Virus record (IMG/VR): IMGVR_UViG_3300013004_000063
Coordinates: 1-48,360 of that record
Length of the DNA stretch: 48,360 nt
Strand: one strand, 5' to 3'
Source: a virus
In this document: piece after piece, positions 25,628-33,757 of the stretch
How positions within the stretch are numbered: the first letter of the stretch is position 1
Layout: each line of letters starts with the position of its first letter
Notes under the pieces: generated by a model
Told to the model about the DNA's origin: nothing
The model's input: only the letters and a program-made list of their open reading frames with translations
Databases searched by the model: none
Program-made: the position numbers and the translations under genes

Positions 25628-27620
25628 TGATTGCTGTAAAAAAGAAAATGTAATAATAACTAGGGTGATGTTCTCTTCTTCCGGTGAGGAAAAACCAGAA
25701 CCAATCCGACAAAGTCTTGCGACAACGCAGAATATAGTCGACTTTAAGGCGCTTTCAGCAAGAAACGGTATTGCTAGAAAGATGTCAGCAAATAAACGGC
25801 TGGGTCAAAGCATTAGCGTTAAAGCGTCAAACGTTGCTCGCTCTGCTGCCAGGATAGCTATTCCTGGGGACATCGACCCAATTCGCTCTCCAATTCGCTC
25901 CGCTATCTATAGAACAATAACTCCCGGAGTTGGACTTGGTGGCATATCTGCCCCAGGAAAACAGAACAGGGGATACCGGTGCCCAGAGGGCTATCAGTAT
26001 GGTGGAAGGTTCACCGACTCAAGGCTCTCTACATGTGGAGCAAAACTTTTTGACATTCCATCAGTTCTTGGATACGCAATTTCTGAGATAAGAAGGGCTG
26101 CCCGTGGACCAGGAAAACCAGACCCCGTAACTGGAAACCCCCTTGGCGCTGGTCAAATGCCAGAATCGTTGATACAAAGCAGAAAAGCTCAGATTCCAAA
26201 AGTCTCCAATCCAAACCCAATGGCCGTAGCACAGCAAGCAAAACAGCTGGTAAGAGACTTGAGCCAACATAAAGCAAAAGTTGCAAGAATGGTTAGGCGT
26301 GACGGATTTGTTTTGGAGCCAGTAGTTCCGCCAAGCGTATTACGTGCAATACCTGACAACAGGGACATGGAAGGCGCCACCTATCTGATGTCAGCTTTTG
26401 GCGCTCCAGACATTGGCGGAGAAGAAATTGGCATGCTTTCCAACACTGGAATCAACTCAATTGTGTACGTTACGCCAAGCGGCTCAACAATAACGATAGA
26501 AAAAAAGCGTCAGTTGACTGTTGGTGAAAGAAGAAAACTTGGCAAAACCGTAAACGTAGCCATGCAGCAAAACAACTCGCGTGACCCTTCTGCTAAATTA
26601 AAGTATCTTGCGAATGAAATGGGTGACGGAATAGGTTACTCAGAGTCGTTCGAGAATATCAAAAATCCAAATGAAATTATTCAGGGCAGGCCAAAATGGG
26701 CTACACAGGTATTTAAGAATCCCAAATTTAAAAAGCCAATAGATGAACAGCTTTCCGCAAGGCAAACAGTAAGCGCTGCAGCAACGAGCAAGAAGATAAA
26801 ATCAATTGACGAAGCTATTGAAGCAATAGTAAATGGTGCTTCGCTTTCAACTATTGATTCATCGATAATGCCAGAGGTTCTTGCAAGAAGTCGCGTTGTC
26901 CAAAGGAATAAGATAAATGCAGAGCAGTACCTTATTTCTGCGGGAACTGAAAAGTATCTAGAATACGTAAAGCCAAAGAGCTTCCAACATCTAGCCGAAA
27001 GATTTGCCTCTGACCTTCAGGAACATCTAGGTCTAGCTTCTCCGGATATCATACTCAGCTCGAAGCCTGGAGATAAAAGACGCTATATGCGTCAAGATGT
27101 AGAAACAGTAATTCCTGGTTCAACATTTAATCCAAACAGGAAGATAGAAGATTTTTCTCCACAAGATGTTGCCAGAATGATGATTTCAGACTTGCTGACA
27201 GACCAACGTGAACGTCAGCTATCATCCATATATGCCTTAGACACAGCAAAAGGTCCAGTACCAGTGATGACTCAAAACACCACTTCTGGCCTTATTGAAC
27301 TAGACAAGGTAGGAATAACGGAACGAACAAAGATGGGAATTAAAGACTTCTACGAAGGTGCTACACAAATAGATTATTCTGATTATTATCAAAAATTAAA
27401 AATTGAACAGCAGATTGCTTACAGGAATTTTATTGACAACCTGCTAAACAGGGCTCGTTCCTTCAAGATGAAAGAGCTAGTTTCAAGGCTGTCAATTGAT
27501 GGATTGAGTGAAGCAGAAGCTTCTCATATAAAAATAATTGACAGAATTTTTGAAGTTAGAGTAGGAATACTAAAATCTCAAAAAAATGATTTGCTCAATT
27601 TACTAAAGGGCAAAAAGTGA
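25620..27620 (+). CDS. Large hypothetical head-module protein, possibly kinase-like (666 aa)
   Basis: I chose the ATG at 25620, nine bases after GGAG, over a GTG at 25605. Residues ~118-160 carry G-Y-R-C-P-E-G-Y...F-T-D-S-R-L-S-T-C-G-A-K-L-F-D, the same Cys motif found near residue 210 of polyprotein B. The middle is basic and beta/alpha mixed. The C-terminal region contains D-V-A-R-M-M-I-S-D-L-L-T-D-Q-R-E-R-Q followed by a T-S-G-L-I-E-L-D turn, which loosely recalls the catalytic-loop pattern of FAM20/HipA-like kinases, though the expected D-R-H is R-E-R here. F-S-S-S-G-E near residue 18 is a degenerate GLSSG look-alike. The protein is probably a virion or assembly protein; function unknown. 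Confidence 0.8.
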   Translation: MNDDCCKKENVIITRVMFSSSGEEKPEPIRQSLATTQNIVDFKALSARNGIARKMSANKRLGQSISVKASNVARSAARIAIPGDIDPIRSPIRSAIYRTITPGVGLGGISAPGKQNRGYRCPEGYQYGGRFTDSRLSTCGAKLFDIPSVLGYAISEIRRAARGPGKPDPVTGNPLGAGQMPESLIQSRKAQIPKVSNPNPMAVAQQAKQLVRDLSQHKAKVARMVRRDGFVLEPVVPPSVLRAIPDNRDMEGATYLMSAFGAPDIGGEEIGMLSNTGINSIVYVTPSGSTITIEKKRQLTVGERRKLGKTVNVAMQQNNSRDPSAKLKYLANEMGDGIGYSESFENIKNPNEIIQGRPKWATQVFKNPKFKKPIDEQLSARQTVSAAATSKKIKSIDEAIEAIVNGASLSTIDSSIMPEVLARSRVVQRNKINAEQYLISAGTEKYLEYVKPKSFQHLAERFASDLQEHLGLASPDIILSSKPGDKRRYMRQDVETVIPGSTFNPNRKIEDFSPQDVARMMISDLLTDQRERQLSSIYALDTAKGPVPVMTQNTTSGLIELDKVGITERTKMGIKDFYEGATQIDYSDYYQKLKIEQQIAYRNFIDNLLNRARSFKMKELVSRLSIDGLSEAEASHIKIIDRIFEVRVGILKSQKNDLLNLLKGKK

Positions 27621-28327
27621 ACAACTATATAGTTATCATGGACCCAATCAGGGTAAAGAATTTTGCCATTGCTACAAATATTGATGGGAAAATCGATTTC
27701 TACCCAATGAACGAAATGGCCGTAAATTGGTCATTGAACCAGAAGTCAATCAAAAATCTCTCTTCAGTTACCGCCCCAGATGGAATGTATGTTTCTGGAG
27801 TGAAAGCTATAACCCCATCAGTAAGCATATTGATTGATTCACTTTCAACAACGCAGTCCAATGGTGGTTATGTAGATAAAAAAATAATGTCTAATAATTT
27901 ATATTTAGGTAGAACAAAAACAAATCTTAAACAAAATAAAACAAAAATATCAGGAATACAAATAAGAAAAATACACAAGAGCTCAAGGGAAAATGCAATC
28001 AGATATAAGGCAATGGCTTTCCTGGGCAGGGCCAATAGGAGTTCCGTCATAAGCAGTGTTAAAACAAGAAAGTTAAAATTAGATAAAACAACTGCGTCTT
28101 TCTTTGATAAAAAGATAAAAAACGTCAATACAGTTGAAAAGTCTTTTGGAGCAAATTTATCAAGAAGGATTGCATCTTCTGTTTTTATTAACAATAATGA
28201 AAAATCAAACAGACTTAATAGGAGAGCAAAATCTCTATCTTGCGCCTCAAGGGAAGAGATTTCCAAAAAATCAATAAGTGAATCTATAGATTTTTCAATA
28301 GATTCAAAATCAACAAGGTTTGTTTAA
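27617..28327 (+). CDS. Hypothetical basic protein (236 aa)
   Basis: It starts at a GTG that overlaps the previous stop (GTGA), with GGG six bases upstream; an ATG at 27638 is the alternative. The N-terminal ~75 residues look globular (P-I-R-V-K-N-F-A-I-A-T-N-I-D-G-K-I-D-F-Y-P). The rest is Lys/Arg/Ser/Asn-rich and low in complexity, ending with I-S-E-S-I-D-F-S-I-D-S-K-S-T-R-F-V. Such basic tails often bind nucleic acid or other virion proteins. No family is recognised. Confidence 0.65.
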   Translation: MNNYIVIMDPIRVKNFAIATNIDGKIDFYPMNEMAVNWSLNQKSIKNLSSVTAPDGMYVSGVKAITPSVSILIDSLSTTQSNGGYVDKKIMSNNLYLGRTKTNLKQNKTKISGIQIRKIHKSSRENAIRYKAMAFLGRANRSSVISSVKTRKLKLDKTTASFFDKKIKNVNTVEKSFGANLSRRIASSVFINNNEKSNRLNRRAKSLSCASREEISKKSISESIDFSIDSKSTRFV

Positions 28328-28328
28328 A

Positions 28329-29012
28329 GTGTCAAAATCTAGCATTGTTGACAAAATAGAGGCATTGAAGATGGCCAAGAACATGGGGTGTTCTGGGGCG
28401 CACAAGGATAAAGACGGCAATTGGATGCCCTGTTCTTCGCATGAAGAAATGCAGAAAATATCAAATGTAGCCGAGGGCGATAAATGGCGCTCTGCCGTTC
28501 CTGGGTATAAAGGTGAAGACGGACGCGTTAGGGGAAAAAGGAAAAGAAGAAGAAACGATTCATGGGAAAAACTCAATGAAAGACCGATTTCTTCAATACA
28601 AACACTCCCCGGGGGAGGGCTAGTATCGGGTCCTGCTTCTGCTGGAATAACAGCAAGTGGACCAATATCCATGTCGAGTGCAAATAGTGATATAGAGATA
28701 AAATCACAACCAGGGCCAGAGTACGTAAGAGATAACGACCCAGACGTTTTTCAAGACATAGAGTCTGCACGTTTTAGGGCTCGTCAACTTGGTTGCATAG
28801 GGGTCAGTAGGAGAGTGTCAAAAACTGGCCGAATGGTATGGATGCCATGCACGAACAACTCAGACTATTCACGCCTTGCTGGGGCTACGGCTCTTGGCAG
28901 AAGAGGTCAGCAAAGAGACTTTGAGCGAGCAGTGAGAACTGTACTGATGAGCGAGCTGAAACGTCCGAAAAGGAAAGTTTCAATACACCAAGAAATTTAC
29001 AATTCCCAGTAA
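28329..29012 (+). CDS. Hypothetical protein with duplicated G-C-x-G...W-M-P-C module (227 aa)
   Basis: The GTG at 28329 has AAGG ten bases upstream. A TTG at 28320 is in frame but only one base from that site. The protein has an internal duplication: A-K-N-M-G-C-S-G-A-H...G-N-W-M-P-C near residues 15-35 and A-R-Q-L-G-C-I-G-V-S...M-V-W-M-P-C near 150-180. Each unit has two cysteines and a conserved W-M-P-C, so each may form a small disulfide or metal-bound fold. The middle holds a basic K-R-K-R-R-R cluster and a Gly/Ser/Ala/Pro stretch with G-L-V-S-G-P. It is the last gene before the capsid gene. Confidence 0.72.
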   Translation: MSKSSIVDKIEALKMAKNMGCSGAHKDKDGNWMPCSSHEEMQKISNVAEGDKWRSAVPGYKGEDGRVRGKRKRRRNDSWEKLNERPISSIQTLPGGGLVSGPASAGITASGPISMSSANSDIEIKSQPGPEYVRDNDPDVFQDIESARFRARQLGCIGVSRRVSKTGRMVWMPCTNNSDYSRLAGATALGRRGQQRDFERAVRTVLMSELKRPKRKVSIHQEIYNSQ

Positions 29013-29163
29013 CTATTTACACACAATATTGCCCAAATTTAAGTAGTTACACTAAAACATTTTAATCTCTGTTATTTTTGATACATAGGGCTGGGTGCTT
29101 ACCTAAGCCGTAATAATAATCAAATTTATACCCAACCCTTTCAAACTCTAACAGGAGAAAATT
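29013..29163 (+). promoter_or_regulatory. Leader region of the major capsid gene
   Basis: A 151-base AT-rich gap, the longest inside the head module. A near-perfect inverted repeat (GGGCTGGGT at 29089-29097 with ACCCAACCC at ~29131-29139, one mismatch, ~33-base loop) precedes a strong AGGAG about seven bases before the ATG. This is consistent with a dedicated promoter plus a structured 5' leader for the most highly expressed gene, but no clear -35/-10 pair is identified. Confidence 0.4.
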
Positions 29164-30495
29164 ATGTCGCAAGACAATGCAAGAATCGAAGAGCTTCAAT
29201 CAGCACTTCGCACTAAAATGGCCGACAATAAAGCAATTGCTGACTCGTTCCGCGTAGAAGAAGGCACAGTTGTTGTGTCGACTGAGCAGAAGACGGCTTT
29301 TGACAAGAACATGGCAGACATCAAGGAAATCAAAAGCCTTATTTCTGGCCTCGAGACAATGGGTGAAGTTGACCGCTGGTCTTCAGAGCCACAAGGTTCA
29401 GTTGCATCAACATATGCAGCAACCGCAAATGAAGTAGCTCAACTCTCTTCACGTGAAATTAAGTCAATCGGCGCAATGTTCCTTGAGTCAGCAGAGTTCA
29501 AGGCTCTCAACGGTGGACGTAACGGCGCAAACATGCCTGCTCCTTGGCAAGCAAATGTTTCGTTGTCTTCATACAACGTTAAGGATGTTTTCTCGGCAAT
29601 GCCAACTGGCACGCCAACTGCATTCGGAACAATTCAGCGTGACCCAATCGTTACGCCACCAACCCGCACAAAGCGTGTTCGTGACTTGTTCCCAACCCGC
29701 ACAACAACTGCAGCAGTTATCGAATACTTCCGTCAACTTGGTTTCACAACACTGGATGCATCACACGGTGTAAACAGTGCTTCTTCAGTAGCAGAGCGTT
29801 CAGGTGGAGCATTCGGTGCAAAGCCACAGTCTTCGTTCGCATTTGTTGGCGAGCAGGCTCCAGTGCGCACACTCGCACACTGGGAAGCTGCACACCGCAA
29901 CGTGCTTGCTGACGAACCACAACTTCGTTCAATCATTGACAACGAGTTGATGTACGGTCTTCGCCTTCTTGAGGATGCACAAATCCTCAATGGTGACGGC
30001 GTTGGCGAAAACTTGCTTGGTGTTCTTCAGACTCCAGGAATTCAGACCTACAGCTGGTCTGCTGGCTTGTCAACACCAGTTCCGGACACAAAGGCTGATG
30101 CACTTCGCCGTGCGGCAACCTTGTCGTTCCTTGCTTACTACGAGCCAACAGGCATCGTACTTCACCCATCAGACTGGGAAGATATCGAATTGACCAAGGA
30201 TACAAATGGTCAGTACCTTATCGCAGTTTCGGTTGCAATGGGTGGCGAGCCAAAGGTATGGCGTATGCCAATCGTTGACACTCCAGCAATCACAGCAGGA
30301 ACAGCTCTCGTTGGTGCATTTGGTACCGGCGCTCAGTTGTACGACCGTGAGCAAGCTTCAATCCGCATCAGCGAACAGCATTCGGACTTCTTCGTCCGCA
30401 ACGCAATCGTTATCCTTGCAGAGCAGAGACTTGCGCTTGCTGTCAAGCGTCCAGAGGCATTCGTTGAAGTAACATTTGACAACGAACCAGCCTAA
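29164..30495 (+). CDS. Major capsid protein, HK97 fold
   Basis: A 443-residue capsid subunit. Residues 1-~70 form a charged helical delta-like domain (M-A-D-I-K-E-I-K-S-L-I). The E-I-K-S-I-G-A-M-F-L-E-S-A-E-F-K-A-L stretch at 98-115 is typical of HK97-like precursors. The N-arm/E-loop region (R-D-L-F-P-T-R-T...I-E-Y-F-R-Q), T-L-A-H-W-E-A-A-H-R, L-M-Y-G-L-R-L-L-E-D-A-Q-I-L-N-G-D-G-V-G-E-N-L-L-G and the P-domain end match the family well. Alignment by eye to HK97 puts the maturation cut around residues 120-140, where S-L-S-S-Y-N (123-128) occurs. Arg codons are almost all CGT/CGC, as expected for high expression and unlike the giant proteins. Confidence 0.96.
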   Translation: MSQDNARIEELQSALRTKMADNKAIADSFRVEEGTVVVSTEQKTAFDKNMADIKEIKSLISGLETMGEVDRWSSEPQGSVASTYAATANEVAQLSSREIKSIGAMFLESAEFKALNGGRNGANMPAPWQANVSLSSYNVKDVFSAMPTGTPTAFGTIQRDPIVTPPTRTKRVRDLFPTRTTTAAVIEYFRQLGFTTLDASHGVNSASSVAERSGGAFGAKPQSSFAFVGEQAPVRTLAHWEAAHRNVLADEPQLRSIIDNELMYGLRLLEDAQILNGDGVGENLLGVLQTPGIQTYSWSAGLSTPVPDTKADALRRAATLSFLAYYEPTGIVLHPSDWEDIELTKDTNGQYLIAVSVAMGGEPKVWRMPIVDTPAITAGTALVGAFGTGAQLYDREQASIRISEQHSDFFVRNAIVILAEQRLALAVKRPEAFVEVTFDNEPA

Positions 30496-30511
30496 TAATC
30501 TGTAAGCAAAG

Positions 30512-30546
30512 CCCCACTTGTCCTTTAGGGGATGAGTGGGGTTTTT
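30512..30546 (+). terminator. Rho-independent terminator after the major capsid gene
   Basis: CCCCACT (30512-30518) pairs with AGTGGGG (30535-30541) around a 16-base loop, followed by five T residues. It would end head-operon transcription just after the capsid gene. Confidence 0.85.
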
Positions 30547-30570
30547 GCTTTTTATAAAAACAACTAATGA

Positions 30571-30618
30571 TATAATCTAATTGTCCGTATAAGCCAAACT
30601 TCGTTCAAAGGAGAAATT
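30571..30618 (+). promoter_or_regulatory. Candidate promoter and leader of the decoration-like gene
   Basis: A perfect TATAAT at 30571-30576 lies just downstream of the capsid terminator, and AAAGGAG precedes the ATG at 30619. No convincing -35 hexamer is visible. The gene is bracketed by two terminators, so it needs either its own promoter or read-through. Confidence 0.45.
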
Positions 30619-30996
30619 ATGTTTGGAAAGGTTCCCGTATCAACATTTATGCTGAGCAGAAGCGCCGTAAACGCTGTCGGTACAGATAAATTGCGTTTTA
30701 GAGTTCCATTTGCGTGTGTCATCAGGGCAGCAACAGTTGCCGTTGATGCTACATCGTCTGGTGCTTCACAGATTTTTGATGTCAACAAAAATGGCACAAC
30801 TCTCTTCACGACCCAGGCTAACCGCCCAACAGTTGCAGCTGCCGCAGTATCAGCTTCTGTGGCCTTGCCAGACGTAAAAACACTCGCTGCTGGCGACGTT
30901 ATTACTGTTGACATTGACCAAGTTGGTTCAGGCACAGCAGGAACTGGTTTCACTATTGCTCTTAGCGTTTTGCCAACGGCAAGAGGCTACTACTGA
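30619..30996 (+). CDS. Probable capsid decoration or other small structural protein (125 aa)
   Basis: A 125-residue protein rich in Ala, Val, Thr and Gly, with alternating hydrophobic strands (I-R-A-A-T-V-A-V-D, D-V-I-T-V-D-I-D-Q-V-G) typical of a beta-sandwich. No charged coils or signal peptide are present. Position directly after the major capsid gene, size, composition and its own terminator suggest an abundant virion surface protein such as a head decoration protein. The assignment is by context and fold impression, not a recognised motif. Arg codons are mixed. Confidence 0.6.
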   Translation: MFGKVPVSTFMLSRSAVNAVGTDKLRFRVPFACVIRAATVAVDATSSGASQIFDVNKNGTTLFTTQANRPTVAAAAVSASVALPDVKTLAAGDVITVDIDQVGSGTAGTGFTIALSVLPTARGYY

Positions 30997-31011
30997 TAGG
31001 TGTTTGAAATA

Positions 31012-31048
31012 AAGCCCTACATCGTAAATTGCGGTGTAGGGCTTTTTT
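31012..31048 (+). terminator. Strong rho-independent terminator
   Basis: A 13-bp stem, AAGCCCTACATCG (31012-31024) with CGGTGTAGGGCTT (31032-31044) and one G-T pair, encloses a 7-base loop and ends in a T-run to 31048. It marks the end of the head module. Confidence 0.93.
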
Positions 31049-31100
31049 CGTATACTGAATACTTCTTATGCTCGCTAAATAACTATGAGAGAATGAACCT

Positions 31101-32114
31101 ATGGAAAATCAAGAAATTGAAATAGAATATCTAGAACTGCTCTCAATCCAGCTTGGCATTAATGAAAAAGCTGCCGAAAAATGCCCCAGAGCAACCCAGG
31201 ATATAGGCGTCAACCTACGCAATAGAGCAAGCGCCATAAAAACAGCAATGTACGGCCCCCTAAACCCAGCTGAGCCCAATACGGAATATTGGGATAAGTT
31301 AGGAAAAGAATGGGACGTTGATGCAGCATCTGCAAAAAAACAACTATGTGGTAACTGTTCTTTGTTCATACAAACCCCATCAATGAAGTCGTGCATTAAA
31401 GATGGTGTTACTGGCGGCGAAAGAAAAGACGAATGGGAAGCAATTGATGGTGCCGGAGAGCTTGGATACTGCGAAGCGTTTGACTTTAAGTGTGCCTCAA
31501 AAAGAACTTGCCGCGCATGGGTTGCAGGAGGTCCAATAACCTCAGAGAAGAAAAATACAACAGAAGAAAAGTCCTTTGATGATTCAGACTTGCCAAAATT
31601 TGATGAATACTATTCAACAAATGTCAAAAATGATATTAACGAAAAAGCCCTTTATCAAAGAAAGGCAATGTCTGAAGCTGCTGACCTAAAAAGAGGGCCA
31701 TGCTGGGAAGGGTATGTGCAATCAGGAATGAAAAAAGGGAAAAACGGCAAACTTGTCCCAAACTGCATTCCTGTTGAGACTAAATCCGCAGGTGGATACC
31801 GCAATCCAAAGGGTGGATTGACTGCTGCTGGTAGGAAGTATTTTAAGAGAACTCAAGGCGCAAACCTTAAGCCGGGAGTAAAAGGGCCAGCAGATACTCC
31901 AGAAAAGATGCGCCGCAAGGGTTCCTTTCTCACTAGATTCTTCACTAATCCATCGGGTCCGATGAAAGATGAAAAAGGCAGACCAACAAGACTTGCTTTG
32001 TCTGCTGCGGCGTGGGGAGAACCCGTTCCTCAGGATATGGAGTCAGCGGCAAAATTGGCAGCAAAGGGAAGAAGACTATTGGATAGATACAAGGGCACTA
32101 AGAAAAATAAATAG
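31101..32114 (+). CDS. Cys-cluster plus DUF6321-like phage protein (337 aa)
   Basis: Residues ~75-140 hold a cysteine cluster (L-C-G-N-C-S-L-F...S-C-I...G-Y-C-E-A-F-D-F-K-C...R-T-C-R-A-W) that could bind a metal or iron-sulfur centre; a similar C-A-N-C-I-L-Y cluster occurs in polyprotein A. A C-W-E-G-Y motif with N-C-I-P follows. The C-terminal ~100 residues match the DUF6321 pattern: K-G-G-L-T-A-A-G-R-K-Y-F, G-A-N-L-K-P-G-V-K-G-P-A-D-T-P-E-K, K-G-S-F-L-T-R-F-F-T-N-P-S-G-P. The domain is common in tailed phages, but its function is unknown. The gene stands between a strong terminator and the TauD-like gene. Confidence 0.82.
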   Translation: MENQEIEIEYLELLSIQLGINEKAAEKCPRATQDIGVNLRNRASAIKTAMYGPLNPAEPNTEYWDKLGKEWDVDAASAKKQLCGNCSLFIQTPSMKSCIKDGVTGGERKDEWEAIDGAGELGYCEAFDFKCASKRTCRAWVAGGPITSEKKNTTEEKSFDDSDLPKFDEYYSTNVKNDINEKALYQRKAMSEAADLKRGPCWEGYVQSGMKKGKNGKLVPNCIPVETKSAGGYRNPKGGLTAAGRKYFKRTQGANLKPGVKGPADTPEKMRRKGSFLTRFFTNPSGPMKDEKGRPTRLALSAAAWGEPVPQDMESAAKLAAKGRRLLDRYKGTKKNK

Positions 32115-32130
32115 TTGCTAGTATTGCCAG

Positions 32131-33015
32131 ATGAGCAAAAAAGAAAAAAATCATTACTCCGAATACTCAGAGGGTCCCCTTTCTGTGATGCCAATAGCTG
32201 GCAAAATTGGAGCAGAAATTAGTGGTGCAAGGCTTTGTGAAATAACTGAATCTGATTCATTGTTAATAGATTTAATCTACAAGTTAATGCTGCGGCATAA
32301 GGTTATATTTTTTAGAGAACAAAACTTATCACCAGAACAGCATGAAAAATTTGCTTCTTTTTTTGGAGATATCCATGTAGCTCATCCGCTATTACCGTCA
32401 AAGGATGGATACCCAAACATATTTGAAATTGACTATACGATTCCTGGCAGTCAGTATCCGTCCTACGAAAATGGAAGTAACACCAAATACCAAGACCACG
32501 GAGTGGCTTGGCATACAGACATAACATTTACTGAAGAACCACCTAAGTGCTCGATATTAAATGGCGTCATCATTCCTTATGCTGGAGGAGACACTATGTG
32601 GTCAGACCAAGTTATGGCATTTTCTACGTTAAGTAATAAAATGAAGGACATGTTAAGGGGGTGCTATGCCATACATGACGCATCAGAATTTGCTCATAGC
32701 GGAATTAACGCTGTGTCAAGACACCCAGTCGTCATAAGGCACCCAGAAACAAACGAGGAATCACTGTTTGTTCACAAGGGTTTTACGCGCAGGATAGTAG
32801 ACCTGTCAAAGCCAGAAAGCGATACGGTGCTGAGCTTTCTGTATGAGCATTCAACTCGCTACGAATTCACCGTAAGATATCGGTGGACGCAGGGCGACAT
32901 AGCATTTGCTGATAACAGAGTCACGCAACATGCTGTTGTTGGAGATATTGGAAGAGCACCACGCCTGGTCAATAGAGTTACGTTAAAAGGGGAAAAACCA
33001 ATACCGGCAACCTGA
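32131..33015 (+). CDS. TauD/TfdA-family 2-oxoglutarate, Fe(II)-dependent dioxygenase
   Basis: A 294-residue enzyme. The iron-binding triad is visible: H128-T-D130 in A-W-H-T-D and H267 in T-Q-H-A-V. R278 and R282 follow at the spacing seen in TauD for 2-oxoglutarate binding. The N-terminal V-I-F-F-R-E-Q-N-L-S-P-E-Q-H segment is also typical. Family members hydroxylate taurine, alkyl sulfates or chlorinated phenoxyacids, releasing sulfite in the sulfonate cases. The substrate cannot be read from sequence. The gene starts 16 bases after its upstream neighbour. Together with the nearby sulfotransferase, it suggests sulfur or small-molecule metabolism during infection (inference). Confidence 0.9.
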   Translation: MSKKEKNHYSEYSEGPLSVMPIAGKIGAEISGARLCEITESDSLLIDLIYKLMLRHKVIFFREQNLSPEQHEKFASFFGDIHVAHPLLPSKDGYPNIFEIDYTIPGSQYPSYENGSNTKYQDHGVAWHTDITFTEEPPKCSILNGVIIPYAGGDTMWSDQVMAFSTLSNKMKDMLRGCYAIHDASEFAHSGINAVSRHPVVIRHPETNEESLFVHKGFTRRIVDLSKPESDTVLSFLYEHSTRYEFTVRYRWTQGDIAFADNRVTQHAVVGDIGRAPRLVNRVTLKGEKPIPAT

Positions 33016-33044
33016 ATGGCTGCACTTGTGGGATAATTTATTCC

Positions 33045-33449
33045 ATGAGCGAAAGATTCTGGTATGGAGCAACGGTACTAAAGGTAATCGACGGGGATAC
33101 CCTAGACCTAATGATTGACCTTGGCTTTAACATTCACCACAAAATACGAGTACGGCTTTACGGTGTGAACACGCCGGAATCCAGAACTAAGGATTTAGCA
33201 GAAAAAGAAATGGGCCTGAAGGCTAAGAAATTTACCGAGGACTGGCTGACTAGCCACAAGTGGGTTTATATAAATACAATCCCAGACAAAAATGATAAAT
33301 ATGGTCGCATACTTGCACGCATCTACTCTTCAGATGACGTTGAAGCTACAACTACCGCTTGCCTAAATAAAGACATAGTTCAATCAGGTTATGCCAGAGA
33401 GTACTATGGTGTTGGTGACAAGACATGGGCAGAGTTCAAGCACAAGTAG
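33045..33449 (+). CDS. Staphylococcal nuclease (SNase)-like protein
   Basis: A 134-residue thermonuclease-fold protein: V-I-D-G-D-T-L-D-L-M-I-D-L-G (calcium-binding aspartates D16, D18), R-V-R-L-Y-G-V-N-T-P-E-S, and K-Y-G-R-I-L-A-R-I. R37, E45 and R88 correspond in spacing to catalytic R35, E43 and R87 of the staphylococcal enzyme, so activity is plausible. No signal peptide is present, so it would act inside the cell. Such enzymes cleave DNA or RNA and, in a phage, could degrade the host chromosome for nucleotides. Confidence 0.88.
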   Translation: MSERFWYGATVLKVIDGDTLDLMIDLGFNIHHKIRVRLYGVNTPESRTKDLAEKEMGLKAKKFTEDWLTSHKWVYINTIPDKNDKYGRILARIYSSDDVEATTTACLNKDIVQSGYAREYYGVGDKTWAEFKHK

Positions 33450-33455
33450 GTAAGT

Positions 33456-33647
33456 ATGGCTTCAGAAAAAGAAGATGATTTTCTTGATAATGAAAAACCA
33501 GAAGAATACATTTACGATTCAGAGAAGATTAGCGGCTTCCCTTCTGACCTGAAAACAAAGAATCAGTTTGACAACGTAGAGCACTCAATTAATCACTGGC
33601 ATGACGGTGCGGTAACTGCGGAAATTATAAATATGGAGAAAAAGTGA
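33456..33647 (+). CDS. Small acidic hypothetical protein (63 aa)
   Basis: A 63-residue Glu/Asp/Lys-rich protein with an I-N-H-W-H-D-G-A-V segment. It lies six bases after the nuclease gene and its stop overlaps the next GTG start (GTGA), which supports it as a real coupled gene. No family is recognised. Confidence 0.55.
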   Translation: MASEKEDDFLDNEKPEEYIYDSEKISGFPSDLKTKNQFDNVEHSINHWHDGAVTAEIINMEKK

Positions 33648-33757
33648 AAAAGGTACTACTCCTCATTGCGTTACCAATATTCGCATTTATTGCCATATCG
33701 ATAAGCTCTTTAAGATTCAGGACTGCTGATAGTCAGTATGAAGAGATGTGGGAATAG
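33644..33757 (+). CDS. Tiny single-pass membrane peptide (37 aa)
   Basis: The GTG at 33644 overlaps the previous stop and follows GGAG (33635-33638) by five bases. The 37-residue product has K-K at the N-terminus, a ~20-residue hydrophobic stretch (V-L-L-L-I-A-L-P-I-F-A-F-I-A-I-S-I) and a polar tail ending E-E-M-W-E. It could be a membrane anchor or an uncleaved signal-type peptide. Its 3' end overlaps the convergent small Cys-rich gene by 41 bases. Confidence 0.55.
   Translation: MKKVLLLIALPIFAFIAISISSLRFRTADSQYEEMWE

Noticed and set aside
30564-30953. A 129-residue minus-strand frame opposite the decoration-like gene
   Set aside because: The plus frame has AAAGGAG, a TATAAT and a terminator; the minus frame is an antisense artefact of a repetitive Ala/Val/Thr gene.
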